NCBI GenBank assembly: GCA_034620365.1
Contig: JAQGEQ010000339.1
Location: 186,001-250,000, forward strand
Length of the DNA stretch: 64,000 nucleotides
Source: Pegea sp. RAD2-039
Lineage: Eukaryota; Chordata; Thaliacea; Salpida; Salpidae
Reading direction: 5' to 3'
Below, piece after piece: positions 39,095 through 51,700 of the stretch; the stretch's first letter is position 1, and each line of letters starts with the position of its first letter. Position numbers and translations under genes: made by a program. The notes under the pieces were generated by a model, which saw only the letters and a list, made by a program, of their open reading frames with translations, was not told where the DNA came from and ran no database searches.

Positions 39095-39142
39095 CCTTTC
39101 AATTGACCAGTTGACTTCTAGTTTGTCTGGTGCCAAAATAGG
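39095..39142 (-). promoter_or_regulatory. Gene C leader exon donor and CArG box
   Basis: On the minus strand there is a perfect CC(A/T)6GG element, CCTATTTTGG, at 39142-39133. It is followed within about 40 bp by a GC-richer stretch and the donor AAAGG|GTAAGTATT (exon end 39095). CArG boxes bind serum response factor, a known regulator of muscle genes. This would be the proximal promoter and leader exon of gene C. The start site is not resolved. Confidence 0.45.
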
Positions 39143-42100
39143 TTTGGCTTGAATCCATATTTCTTTATTAAAAAGAATTTCTTTTAAATAGCCAAGCTTA
39201 GTGAAAAACAAAGAAGTTTTTTGATTTGAGAAAACATTTGGTGAAAACTTTCACATTTGTAACTTATTTGTTTAACTAAAGTAGTTTTTCTGTTACATGT
39301 TATTTTATAAGTTTAAACTAAAAATTTTCTAGATGGAAACTTAAATCCGAAATTGTTACGAATAATCAGTACAAAGTGTATTTATATAATTATATAATTC
39401 AGTATACAATTTAAAATATATGAAAGAGTAATTATAACGTTTTATTCAATTTTTTCAGCATGTTTGTTTACAAAACAGTTGATTTTCATCTGTAGTTTTC
39501 AAAAGTAGAATTGAAGCAAGGTTGATGGGATAAATATTTATGATAAGTTTGCTAAATATACAAAATGATGAAAGTGTTACTTCAAAACTGATCTATAAGC
39601 TGCATTTAAAATCTTGTTTTAAACGTCTGACCATCTTGAGCACCAAGTTGGCTTTCTGCTTTAACGGTTCAAATGTGTTCAAAACTATCAAAGATTAGAT
39701 AACTCACTAAGTTAATAAAGTGGATTTGATCACTTTCAACTTGTTATATAAAGTTATCTAAAGAGATAAAACTATAGATTAGAATTAAGACGTCTTATTA
39801 AAAAGTGGATTTAATAAATTATAGTTGTTAGAAAAAGAGTTAGAGTACAAACAAGTTCAACTTTTGTTTCTTAAGTTAAACATTTTCATTAGCAAAATAA
39901 AATGTAAATGAAATCAGTAAACTGCTTAGATCAACTAGATTTTTTTTATCAATCATTCGATTTTTAGATTAATCTTCAATTTTTATTTTAGTTTTTATGT
40001 GTAAGTCAGTAAATTTTTCTGTTTTTTACTAAATTCTTCAACTGGTTTGTTGAATATATTCAAAAGTATTTTGTAAAAAAACTATTTTATAAACAGTTTT
40101 TCAATGAAAGTGAAGAATCACAAAATGTGTAGTTTTAGAATTACTTTGTAATAATTTTTCTTTATCTAACTTGAGCACAGATGGGTGCACTAAAGCAACT
40201 ACTTCTATGGTATGCTCCTTAAAAGGATTTATTCAAACTAATCTCCTTGTATTTTTTAAGCTGTATCATGAGTCTAGTGGGATTATCTGGCAGAAAACCT
40301 GGTTCGAATATTATAAGTGATAAAATGATCGAGACCAACTGAATTTATTGTGAACAAACTTTTCCGGGAACTAACGTATTGATTTTAAAAACAACTTTTA
40401 CTCTTTTTATATAATCTAAGCTTTAATATTGGTTAAATAGATCCAGTATTTTTGCAAAGTAAGCGAAAGAAATTATTTTGTTATTTGGTTTACTCCATAA
40501 AGATTATTAAACGAAAGTAAATCTTTTCATATAAACGTTAAAAAAATCAAATAATTTCCTGATCTTTTTGTGACATTTACTACACGTTATAGTGCTGCAT
40601 AAAATCGATCTTTTTTATTAACTTAACTGTAAAAAGTCAACCTAAAGTGGATACTATTAATGGTCAAAAAGCTTAATACAACTTAATTAAACTTTTATAA
40701 ACCTTATATCTTACGTGAAATCAAATCTGCAATTCCTGTAATGATAGCCAAATCCTTTTATAACATAGAATTAATCAATTATCTTATAATCTTCTTTTTA
40801 GTAAAGTATTATGGCCTGCTTCGAACGGCCATGCTATAAGTTAATGCAGAAATTATGGATTACTACAGAATAGATCCGTTGGGATCCGTCCGCTTTTCCT
40901 GTGCTGGCTTATCATTTTGTACCATTTTTGCTTCACTAATTGCCATTTAGAAGAATTTAATTTATCAATGTTTGTTTCATCAAATAAATGTTTAACAGTT
41001 TGTTTTTTAGCATTAAATAACCTTTTAACACTAAAACAATGACTGAATAAGATCTTTTTTAAAAAAGAAAACTATCACAACATCAAAATTTATCACCTCT
41101 TTTAAAATTTTTCTTTAAAATATGACTTATGTAATTTTTTTACAAGTCACATACAACACTACCGATTTATTTAATTTCTTCTATTATTTTGTAATACTTT
41201 CAATATATTTTTTATTCGCAATTTATATTTTACTTAAAGCTTCTACATGGTTCATATTTTTTCAATATTAATTTTGATAAATTCTGACACTTAACATCTT
41301 CTAATTATCTTTCCACACATATTTTTTGAAAAGATGTACAATTCGTCACTCGCAGTCATCTGTTAAATAAAATAAATAAATTTAAAAGATTTTTTTCTGT
41401 TTGGTTAAACCAATCAATTAAAAAAAACAGTTTAGCAACGGTCATTATTTTTAAACTCTACTAGTACTTATTTCTTATGGGTTAAGTACCATTAAATTAA
41501 CTTAACTGTGTTATCTTTGAATACTGCAGTAAGCATAAACTCAGTTGATATAGATGACAACCATGTTTTTTAAACTTCCTATATTTTAGTGGAAATCTAT
41601 TTTACTAATTAGATGGCATCAATCATCATACTAGCTAAAAAGTTATTTTGTAAGTTTATGAAATTCAAAGAAGTTTTTATTTATTCGTTACTTTAAGATT
41701 TGAAATTGATGGTTTTATCTTATTGTGATTTTGTTGTCGAGTAATTTTGTGAAAAACTTTTTACTTTCAAATTAATAATGATAACTACATTCTGAATACA
41801 TGTTCAAATCAAGATAAGGTTTAGATTAATAATTTTCTTCAGCGTAAATATGTCTTCAAAACTTTTTTGTTTCGACTCTATACTCGATAAAGTGTAGACT
41901 TTAACCAAAACTGAGAACAAAGTATTTCGCAATTTCCAAGTGTTAAAAAGACAAAGTAGTTTGAAGTTTTATTTGTTTTACTATAATTTGATGTTACTCT
42001 TTGCAAGAAATATATCTTGTAATTGAGATTGAATAACGTTTAGAAGTGTGCTTTAAATGTGACAGCATACAACCAATTTTGTTTATAAAAAAATAAAAAC

Positions 42101-42368
42101 AGTCTTATGCACTTTTATTACGTTTTTAAAAAGTCTTCATCATATGTATATTTCAATCAGTTTATTTTTTTATTCAATGAATCGGTATTTTAAATACTTT
42201 TGTAACAATTAAACAACTTTTTTACATGTGTACAACCTTTATAATGTATAAATGTATATATAAATTTATCTAGTTCTTTTTATCTAATTCTAAACTATGT
42301 CATTATCTTTTACAACTATTTCATTTTATAAAATTGTTTACAAAAGTTTGCAGAACTCCATATGAAAG
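39143..42368. other. C-D spacer
   Basis: About 3.2 kb without a gene. Two GC-richer patches stand out. One, at 40170-40350, includes a GGTTCGAAT tRNA B-box-like string. The other, at 40810-40930, has several CpG and repeated GGATCCGT-like strings. Both may be remnants of mobile elements. The rest is AT-rich and featureless. Confidence 0.4.
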
Positions 42369-42374
42369 TTTATT
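42369..42374 (-). other. Possible poly(A) signal of gene D
   Basis: AATAAA on the minus strand, about 430 bp past the stop codon of gene D, in a locally less AT-rich context. It is the nearest canonical hexamer I found. Confidence 0.35.
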
Positions 42375-42799
42375 GAATACATTGAAGTGCTGCACCAAAA
42401 GAGACTACATATTTCTAAACAAACTTTAGATTAAAATACATTTACAATTAATTTATCATACAACATTTCAAATATTGAAAGAATAATATTACATCCCAAA
42501 ACGTTTTACAAAAAATGCTTTAATGAGTAAATCAGCATTTTAGTCAAATACTTATTCTTAAAACTAAAATATTATTCTTTATAATCAAAATATCTTACTA
42601 ACTAGTAAAAGACTATTATTTAGATATTTTAAAAAGGAGTTTGAGCATAATATTTTTATAGTAAATTATCCACACAATAGAATATGGTAAGATTGTTATT
42701 TCAGTGAATAGAGATTACAGATTACGTTTGATCTAGAAGAAGATCTTAAAAATTACCAATAACTAAACTCTAGAACAATTTGAATGAAGATAGTTCAGA

Positions 42800-45700
42800 T
42801 TATGAAGTGCTTTTTGAAGACTTGTTAACAAATTTTCTGGATACCGACATTGAGTAGGCGCTTCCTGAATTAAGAGAGCTTGAAGGCATATCTGTAGTTG
42901 CAGCCTAGTAAAAAATGGGTTTAAAGATTTGAGAAATTGTATTTTAAAGATTTCACCGTGAATCGAGACTTATTTCGAACTTTATTAAGAGCAGATTCAC
43001 TCATATCAGCTCTCTCTTCAGCCTCTTCAAGCTCAAGAGTTGCCTTCCTATACTTTTGTAAATTTGTGCTTGCTTGCTCTTCCTAAGATGTTCAAATTAG
43101 ATAATTTTTTAGCTTCTGCTGACAGAAAAACAATTGTCGATAATACTAACAGCTTCTTCAGCCATCTTCTTGTATTGTTTTAGTTTCAGTTGCAACTTCT
43201 CGACAAGTCCTTGCATTTTAGTTTGACTTTTAGTTGCTTCTTCGGACTAAACAATTTTTGTTTAATAAAATTGAACTAAAGTTTAATTAAAAACTGAATT
43301 TACTTGAAAGGTGAGTTCCTTAAGACGTCTGTCCATCTTACGATAGTTCTTAAGAGTTTCAGCGTGTCGTCGTTGTTCACCATCAAGTTCACCTTCAAGA
43401 TCCTTCATGCGAGCTTGAAGAGCAGCAAGAGCCTTGCGACCACCTTTCAGTGCATAAGCCTCAGCTTCTTCAAGTTTTACCTAAGATTGCAAAGTTTTAG
43501 AAATAAAGCAACCTTCATAGCGATAAAGTACTTACAGATAGATCATGGCATTGTATTTCAAAATTCTTTTTCGCCCGTTCAACGGAAGTTACATGTATCT
43601 GTTGTTGTCGTATTTCTTCAGCCATTCGTCCAGCCTAACAGTAAATTTCATAAACTTCTAGTTAAAAGCAGTGGTTTTTAGAAGTACTTACATCAGCCAC
43701 TGCTTTCTTTGCACGCTCATCTGCAGCCTTAGACTCAGCGAGTGTTTCATCAAGTTCAGTTCTCATTTGTTCATTTTCAGTCTCAAGCTTTCTGCGTGCG
43801 CTTGAAAGAGCAGAGTTTTGAGCCGATAAGCTGTTGACACGGTCAGTGACTTCAAGGAGTTCAGTTTCAGCTTGTTTTCCTGTTAAATGAAATAACAAAT
43901 TAATTTTTCTAAGAGTTTTTAGTTTTTTCTGAGTTTTATTGTATTTTTCAGCTTAAATGATAATTTCAGACACTTACTAGCTTTATCATTGATTTCCAAG
44001 GAAGCCTGAGTCTCTTCCAGCTCACTGTGGATTATTGTCAACTTCCGTTCTTGTATGCTGTATTCTTCACGCAGCTCTTGATGCATTCTTTGCTCTTCAT
44101 CAAGCTGTTCTTGCAGTTCCTAAACAATTTGAAATGTAATTTAAGACTAAGACGTTCTTATCGTTTTACTTTATTTAAGCTGTGAACTTTTTTGTACAAT
44201 TTGGTTTGTTCAGCAAGATTTCGGTTAGCATGTTCAAGTTGTAATTCAGCATCATTGAGTTGAGTTTCGAACTTCTTCTTCAACCGAACAGCATCAGCAC
44301 GAGCTTTGATCTCAACATCCAAACTGGCTTGCATTGACTCGATGGAACGAGCATAATTCTTTCTAAGAAATATAAATTTCTTTTTTGCAAATTAAAAAAT
44401 AAAGGAAAACATCATGACTAGTTTAATATTTTATCCTGTTGGCAAAACATTATTGAACAGATTTAGAAAACTAATTCACTAATTTAAATTTGACAAGTTT
44501 AATACTTTTAACACAAAACGGAGTATTTTGTAATCTTTATATTAATAAGACATCTTTTAATACCTGGTGCTTTCAAACTCTTCATCTTTCTCTTGTAGTT
44601 TTCTGTCAATATCAGCTTTCACTTGAGTTAATTCTAATTGAAGACGAAGAACTCGGCTCTAATAATAGGAATAATTAAACAGTTAGGTTAAACACGTATT
44701 TCTATGTACCTCTTCAAGTTCAAGAGCACCATCGGCTTCTTCAAGAGCAGCTTTCAGCTCTTCACATTCAAGCTCAGCCTTCTTCTTAGCTTTACTCAAC
44801 TCATGAAGAGATTTACCTCCAGTAGTTAGTTGATCAGTAAGATCAGCAATTTCATCTGAACAAAAATAATTATTTAATACAAATTTGCTTTATGGTTAAT
44901 TATGTTATAAACATGTAAAGAATTAATTCTACAAGGAAAATTTCTATATCCATACCTTATACATTAGTAATCGTATTTGTAAGTTAATTATTTAGTTATT
45001 ATGACTTATTTAAGTTTTAGAATCTTGACATTTAATCTATGGAAGCTTTCGAGCCATAATTTGTTTTATTTAATAAAAATATCTGGCTAGCTGTATTTTG
45101 GAAACATTTTTTTAAATTAAACCTTTGCAACAACTAATTTAGGCTTGAAATAAACTTTGAAAAGTGGTAGGCTGTTTTTTGTTTTAAATGTTTTATGTTT
45201 TCTACAAACAGTTTGCAAAATTAGAATTTTATTAGGGAAGTTTATTCACTTCTGCTGTTCCACAAAGCAGTGGCATCATTTACTCTTATTTTCAAAAGAT
45301 AATTTCCAAACTGAATACTTGGTGTTATATAGTGCAGTATCTTCAATGATGGTTCATTCGTTCAAATTTCTCTGTATTGTGAATCATTTTAATTATTTGT
45401 ACATTTGGTCTTTGAATATGTTTCAATCTTTTTCGGAGAACTAATTTTCAAATTTTTACATTCTACTTTTCTTTGTAACAAAACTTTGATCCTCACCGGT
45501 TAAGTTCTTGTTTTCACGCTTTGTGATTTCAAGTTCTTCGATACTTTCTTCATAAGATGTTTGGATCTTATAAACTTCAGTTTGGTAATTACGAGATTCA
45601 CGTAGAGCAGAATCTAATTCAGATTGTATTTCTTCGACACGTTGCTTCCAAACAGCAATTTCTTTATCAAAACTTCGTTGCTTTTTATCAAGAGCATTAA

Positions 45701-48700
45701 TCGTAGAGTTTGCCTGAAAAAGCTCTCTAGTTAGGTAACTATAAAATAAAATAAATTGAAGCTTTGATAAAAATCTTACTCTTTCAAGATCCAAAGTAGC
45801 ATCTTCAAGTTCTGTTATTAAACGATTTTTAGTTTTTTCAACGCTTGCGCACTTAGCAAGCGCATTTTCACATTGTTCTTCTACTTCTTGCAATCTAACT
45901 GCTAGTTTCTTTCTAGGATTACATGAATAAGTTACAACAAAGTTGTAATATAATTTTCATATTTATAGAGATGTGTTTGCCTAATATTAAGCATAATTCC
46001 GATTAAACAAAAACAAAAAATTATATTGATTCTTTTCAAGATTAATTCATCAAACTAAATTATCATAATTAAAGATAAGACAATTTGTGCATCTATTCTA
46101 CAGCAGTGAGACAATTATGAAATAATATTTCTTAACAGCAAAAAAAAACGAATTTTTAACAAACATAAATATTATTAGAGTTATATCAAGAATTTTTTCA
46201 TACTGATTTTAATAAATATCATTATTTATATTCATAAGAAAGCAGACATAAGACGTTGTCTTTACTTTATGATCTGTTATAAAAGTGACGTCTTACTTGG
46301 CTTCTTCAAGTTCTTCCATACGTTGAATAGCATCTGTCTCATATTTAGTTCTCCATGTAGTGATCTCTGCATTAGCTTTGGAAAGGGCTCTCTGTAGCTC
46401 AGCTTTTCCTTCTTGTTCTTCTTCAACATGCCCTCTAAGCAACTCAAGATCATGGCGGGCAGCTTGAAGAGCATGAGTAAGAGACTGCTTTGTTTTGGAT
46501 TCTTCCTCAAGTTGGCGTTTGAGATCTTCAATAAGTGCGGCCATCTTAGATTTAGCACGTGAAAAAGCGCTGACCTAAACGAAAATAAAAACAAAGGCTT
46601 TTAAATAAAAATATTTGAAAACTATTTTCTAATTTTTACTTTGCTTTCTGCTTCTTCCAACAAGCACATGTTATCAGCAGATTCACTTTGAAGTTTGTTC
46701 TTAATCATAGTTAATTGTTCGATTTTTCTAACATTTTCATCATCTTTGATCCTGAAGTCGGTGATTTGTTCTTCCATCACACGAACGTTAGCTTCAGCTC
46801 GTACTTTGATTATAGAAACTTCTTCAAACTGTGAGCTGACATCCAAAAGCTCCATCTGGAGTTGAGATCGTTCCTTTTCTACCTTGTTTTTGACACGAGT
46901 CAAGTTTTCAACTTGTTCAACAAGCTCAGTGACAGCATCTTGTTGACGCTTTTTCATGGAAGTTACATCAGCTTCGTGTTGAATGATTGATTCCTCATAT
47001 TCACGTCGTACTTTTATCAAGTCAGATTCACGTCGTTTGATCAGCTCAATCTAAACCAAATTAAATTAATTTATTACTTCATATGAGATAACTGCGTCTG
47101 ACTATCTCAATTTCAAGTTATAAATCTTTTGTTAATTTAAATGCTTAGGATATTTTAGTTTTTTTCAATTCAGCTTGTAGTAAATAACGAAATATATTTC
47201 AGTTACTGAAAATCTGTTAAAGGAAAAGTTTTTTTATTTTTCATAGTTTATTCAAATAATATACAGCAGAGAAATAATTAAATAGGTAACTACAAAAAAT
47301 ATTAATTTCTAAGCTTTAAACTAACATAAAACTAAAGAAAAAGTTTAAACTAACATAACTGGGTTTTAATGAAATTTTATGCTCTACATTGAAATTTATC
47401 CAGGGCTACAAACCATAAACAATCAATAATAATTTAAAAAGCATTGGTCTTTTCAAAATCAGATATCTACTTGTATTTAACCAAAATATACTGACTTGAG
47501 CAGCAGTGGCTCCTCCGGCTTCTTCAAGTTTTTCAGTAAGTTGGTCGAGTTCACGAACAAGGTCATTTCGGTTTCGTTCAATTTTAGCACGGGCATTTCG
47601 TTCGTTTTCAAGTTCACTTTCTAAATCTTCAACACGAGCCTACGATTTACAGTTTCAAATTTACAATTACATTTTGCAAATTGATTTTAAAAAGTTTAAC
47701 TTTTTCATATTACTAATTTATTACACTTCTGTTTCTCACTTGTAGCTCTTTAATTTTTCTAGATAAATGGTAAACCCGATTTTGTTCATTTTCTAATCTA
47801 GTCTGAAGATTTGCAATTTCTGCATCTTTTCTATCAAAGAAACAAAAAATTTACACTAAACGTCTGAATCAATTTTTTTTAAATATGAAAACAACTGAAT
47901 TAAAAATATTTTAAATTTTAACTACTTACTGATAAGCCGCTTCTTCTAGTTGAGCTTTCTCTCGTTCAAGATCTGAAACATTATCAGTAGCAGCACGTAA
48001 ATCAGCCTCAAGCTTTCGTTTGGCTTTTTCTAATTCACTGCGGACCTTGCGTTCTTGCTCGAGAGCATCTTCAGTCTAAGAAGAAAAGATACATGTTAAA
48101 CGATTAAAATTTGTATATGCTGTTTTACTTACATCTTCAATTTGTTGTTCAAGTTTTGTCTTGAGTTTTCCAAAATGGTTGGCTTTGTCTTCCATTGCTT
48201 GAAGATCTTCAAGAGTTTGTTGGTTGACTTGTTCCAAGTGTTTCTTTTCTTTTTGCAGAGTTGAGATACTTCCATCACGAGCATCAAGATCAGAAGAAAG
48301 ACCACGGACTTTTGACTCTAAATCCTACAATATAATCATTTTAATAAAGTTTGCTATTTAGCTAGTGTCAAATTAACAGATACAATTTTAGTTTGATTAT
48401 GTTATGATACTTTCATTAAATACTTACACCCTTTTCTTTTTCTAATCGTTTATTGTTTCCTTCAGCACTTTCAATATCTTGAGAAAGCTCTTCGTTTTGC
48501 TTTTCCAATTTCTTTTTATTTGCTGTCAGCTTCTCATTACTTGCTTCTTCTTCTTCAAGACGTTCTGTCATTTCTGCTACTTCAGTCTCTAAAGACTGTT
48601 TGACTTTGATCAATTGCTCATTGCGTTCCTCAGAATCGGCAAGATTTTCTTGCTCCTGAAAAGTAAGTGTGTAAGTTGAATCAGTTTAGATGAGTTCTTG

Positions 48701-51700
48701 ATGATTACTAACCGCTTGTAATTGTAATGCTAAATTATTCTTTTCTGATAAAAGACCAACACATTTTGTTTCGTAATCTTTTCGTAACTTTTCTTCTTTT
48801 TGATACTTTTCTTTGAAGTCATTAATGATAACATCCTTAGCTTTAAGTTCATCTTCAGCCTTGACAACATTGAGAAGAGGCTTGACTTTGGTGTAAAGTT
48901 TCCACCAGTACCAGTCGCGGAACATAACAAACTTTCTGATGTTTCGTTGAATACAACGAGCAGCACGGCTGTTGTTTAAAAATATGAACTTATTAAAGAT
49001 CAACTGGAAAATTATAAAGTTTGTACTCACGCTCTTTCAACCATTTTCTGGAACTCAATTCGCATAAGTTTACCACGAGCACGAGATTGTAACTTGGTTA
49101 TGATAATAGCCAACAAATCATCTCGTCTATCTTCAAGATCGGCAAGAACACCGGCTTTGAAGAAGATCTACAAAGGTTAGAAAATAGTTTTGGAGATCTT
49201 GTAGAAAATACTTCCATGTAGAATTAGTGAGATCGCATTTTTGCTAACTAGGTAGAACTAAATTACAAATGAAAAAGTAGTACGACTAGATTTTGTTTAT
49301 GTTGATGAATTAAAGCTTTCTTAGACGAATTTATTATACCTTAGTGTGACCGATTCTGTACAAAGCCAAATCTAGCTCAATAGTTGTTACAATTGTTTCA
49401 GTTGCTTTTTTGCTGTCAACAATCTTAGAAACCTTTTTGGCAGCCAGAATCTGGTATCTAAAACAGAAAAATGTTAAACATGAAGATAGTTTACAGCAAA
49501 AAATGGGAATTTAAATAATATAAAATATGTATAATAATTAAAAATCATATTCACCGTTGTTTGAACTCGGGGTATTGAAGTCTGTTGGGGAAACCCTTTC
49601 GGCAAATACGAATACCTTCAAGCACACCATTACACCGAAGTTGAGCAATAACCAGTTCTAAAGAAAGTTATGATGATGTACTGATGATGTTTATTTTTTG
49701 TTCAAATTACCTGAGTCTATCATTCCAGACTGCTTCAATTCATTTGGAATGATACAACGGACAAAATGAGGCTTGGTGTTTCTCAAGTTAGTCATCAGTT
49801 TGTTTAGTTGTTCCTGAAAAAAATCAACTTAAGTGAAGCAGTTGAAAGGTTTTGAAATAATTATATCTGGTGAATAAGTAAATTATAAATGCTGTCAATA
49901 CAAGTTTTAAAATTTGGGCTACTATTTAGTATGTTTTATTTAACCCCATTTTAAGTTTTTATAATTTAATCATGTAACAAAATGTCAATTCTTATAATAT
50001 TGTTACTTTAGGTATCTTTAAGTATTTCATGAAAAATCCTAAAATGAAAACTTACTCTATAGAGAGCTGATACTGTTTGAAAGCCGCCTCCTTTACCTTT
50101 CCTTCTTCCTAATATCAAAAGAATTGAATACTTTTTAAACTTAATCTTACAAAAGTTAATGGTTTTTAAAAAAAATATTATATAATTAAATTGAGTATCT
50201 TATACCTAAAAGAGTGTTTAAAAACTATAAAATAGAAGAATTAAATTAATAAATATCGAGTTAACCAAATGAATAATAGCCAAAACATAAACAAAAAGAA
50301 AAGTAGAAAACAGATTAACAGCATTCGAATATTAAGAAGAAAAGTATCATTATAATCTTATCATTATATTTATCATAACTATTTTGAATATTAAAAAGCT
50401 TGAAATGAGCAAAGTCTCAAACACATTTTATAGTCAAAAGTCAAACCAAGAATTACATTAACATATTATTTTGAAGAAAAATATTTTGGTGAATATCTAC
50501 TGAAATGAGATTTCAATAATGATTAATAAAAGAACCTTCTTTTGGTTCTGGAAAGAGTTGAATCATCAGTGGGTTTGTAGATTTTCTAAAGAGTTGAATA
50601 ACGCTTTCATTTAAAGGATCCTTGTTCTTGAAAAGCCATCCTCTAACATTGTACTCAACCTAATGAAATTCTTAAAGTAAACTCCTTGTGATTAATGAAG
50701 AACCTAAAACTTTACCTGCCCGGCATAGTGAAGCACAATGAAATCAGCACCTCCTTCTTTGACAATTTTAGGTTTTGCAAATGCTGGTGACTTTTTGTGA
50801 TGAGTATCATAAAGCTTAGCTCGGAAAGTGTCATCGGTTGCCTTGGGTACAATGGACTCTTCCTCAAGAATTGAGAAAATTCCCATTGGCTAAAAATACG
50901 TTCATATTGGTAATATTTCTACAGATTTTAAAATGCTTTTCATACCTTTTCAAGAAGCTCAATGCAGTCAGCAAGATCCATACCGAAATCAATAAATGTC
51001 CATTCAATACCTTCACGTTTGTATTCTTCTTGTTCAAGTACAAACATGTGGTGATTGAAAAATTGTTGAAGTTTCTCATTAGTAAAGTTGATACAAAGTT
51101 GCTCAAAAGTGTTAAACTGTAAAAAGATAAAATAGTTTGTTTATAGAAATACTTTTTTAAAAGCAATTACCTCAAAGATTTCAAAACCAGCAATGTCAAG
51201 AACACCAACAAAATAGTTTCTGGGTAAATTTGTTTCCAAAGTGACATTTAATCTGAGTACAATCCAGTTGAACAAATTTTTGTAAGTTGCTTTAGCCAAC
51301 GCACCAGTAGCATTTTGACACTAAAAAGTGTTAATTGTATAAAAGACTAGAAAGCAACTTTTGATTGTTTAATTTTTCAGTTTATACCTGATCTACATTT
51401 TGTCCTTTGTTCACATATTCATTGCCAACTTTAACTCTTGGACGAGTAAGGGCCTTGCAAAACTCTGGTGAACTAATTCCAAATAGATACGAAACTTTAT
51501 CAGCGACTGTTTAAAAACAAAATCTTACTGATAATTTTCAGTAATTTTTATCAAGTTGAATAAATCTTTACATTTTTTTTGCAATAGTTTAAGAAAACCA
51601 TAAATTCTAATTGAAATTTTAAAAAGTTACCATCAATACTATCTACATCAGCTTGCTCATCACGTGGTTTTTGTTTATACTTCATACTACCAAAGTTACA

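Noticed and set aside
45157..45444. Plus-strand frame of 95 codons inside intron 28 of gene D
   Set aside because: Hydrophobic, phenylalanine-rich translation typical of AT-rich DNA. There is no counterpart in the C intron and no family similarity I recognise.
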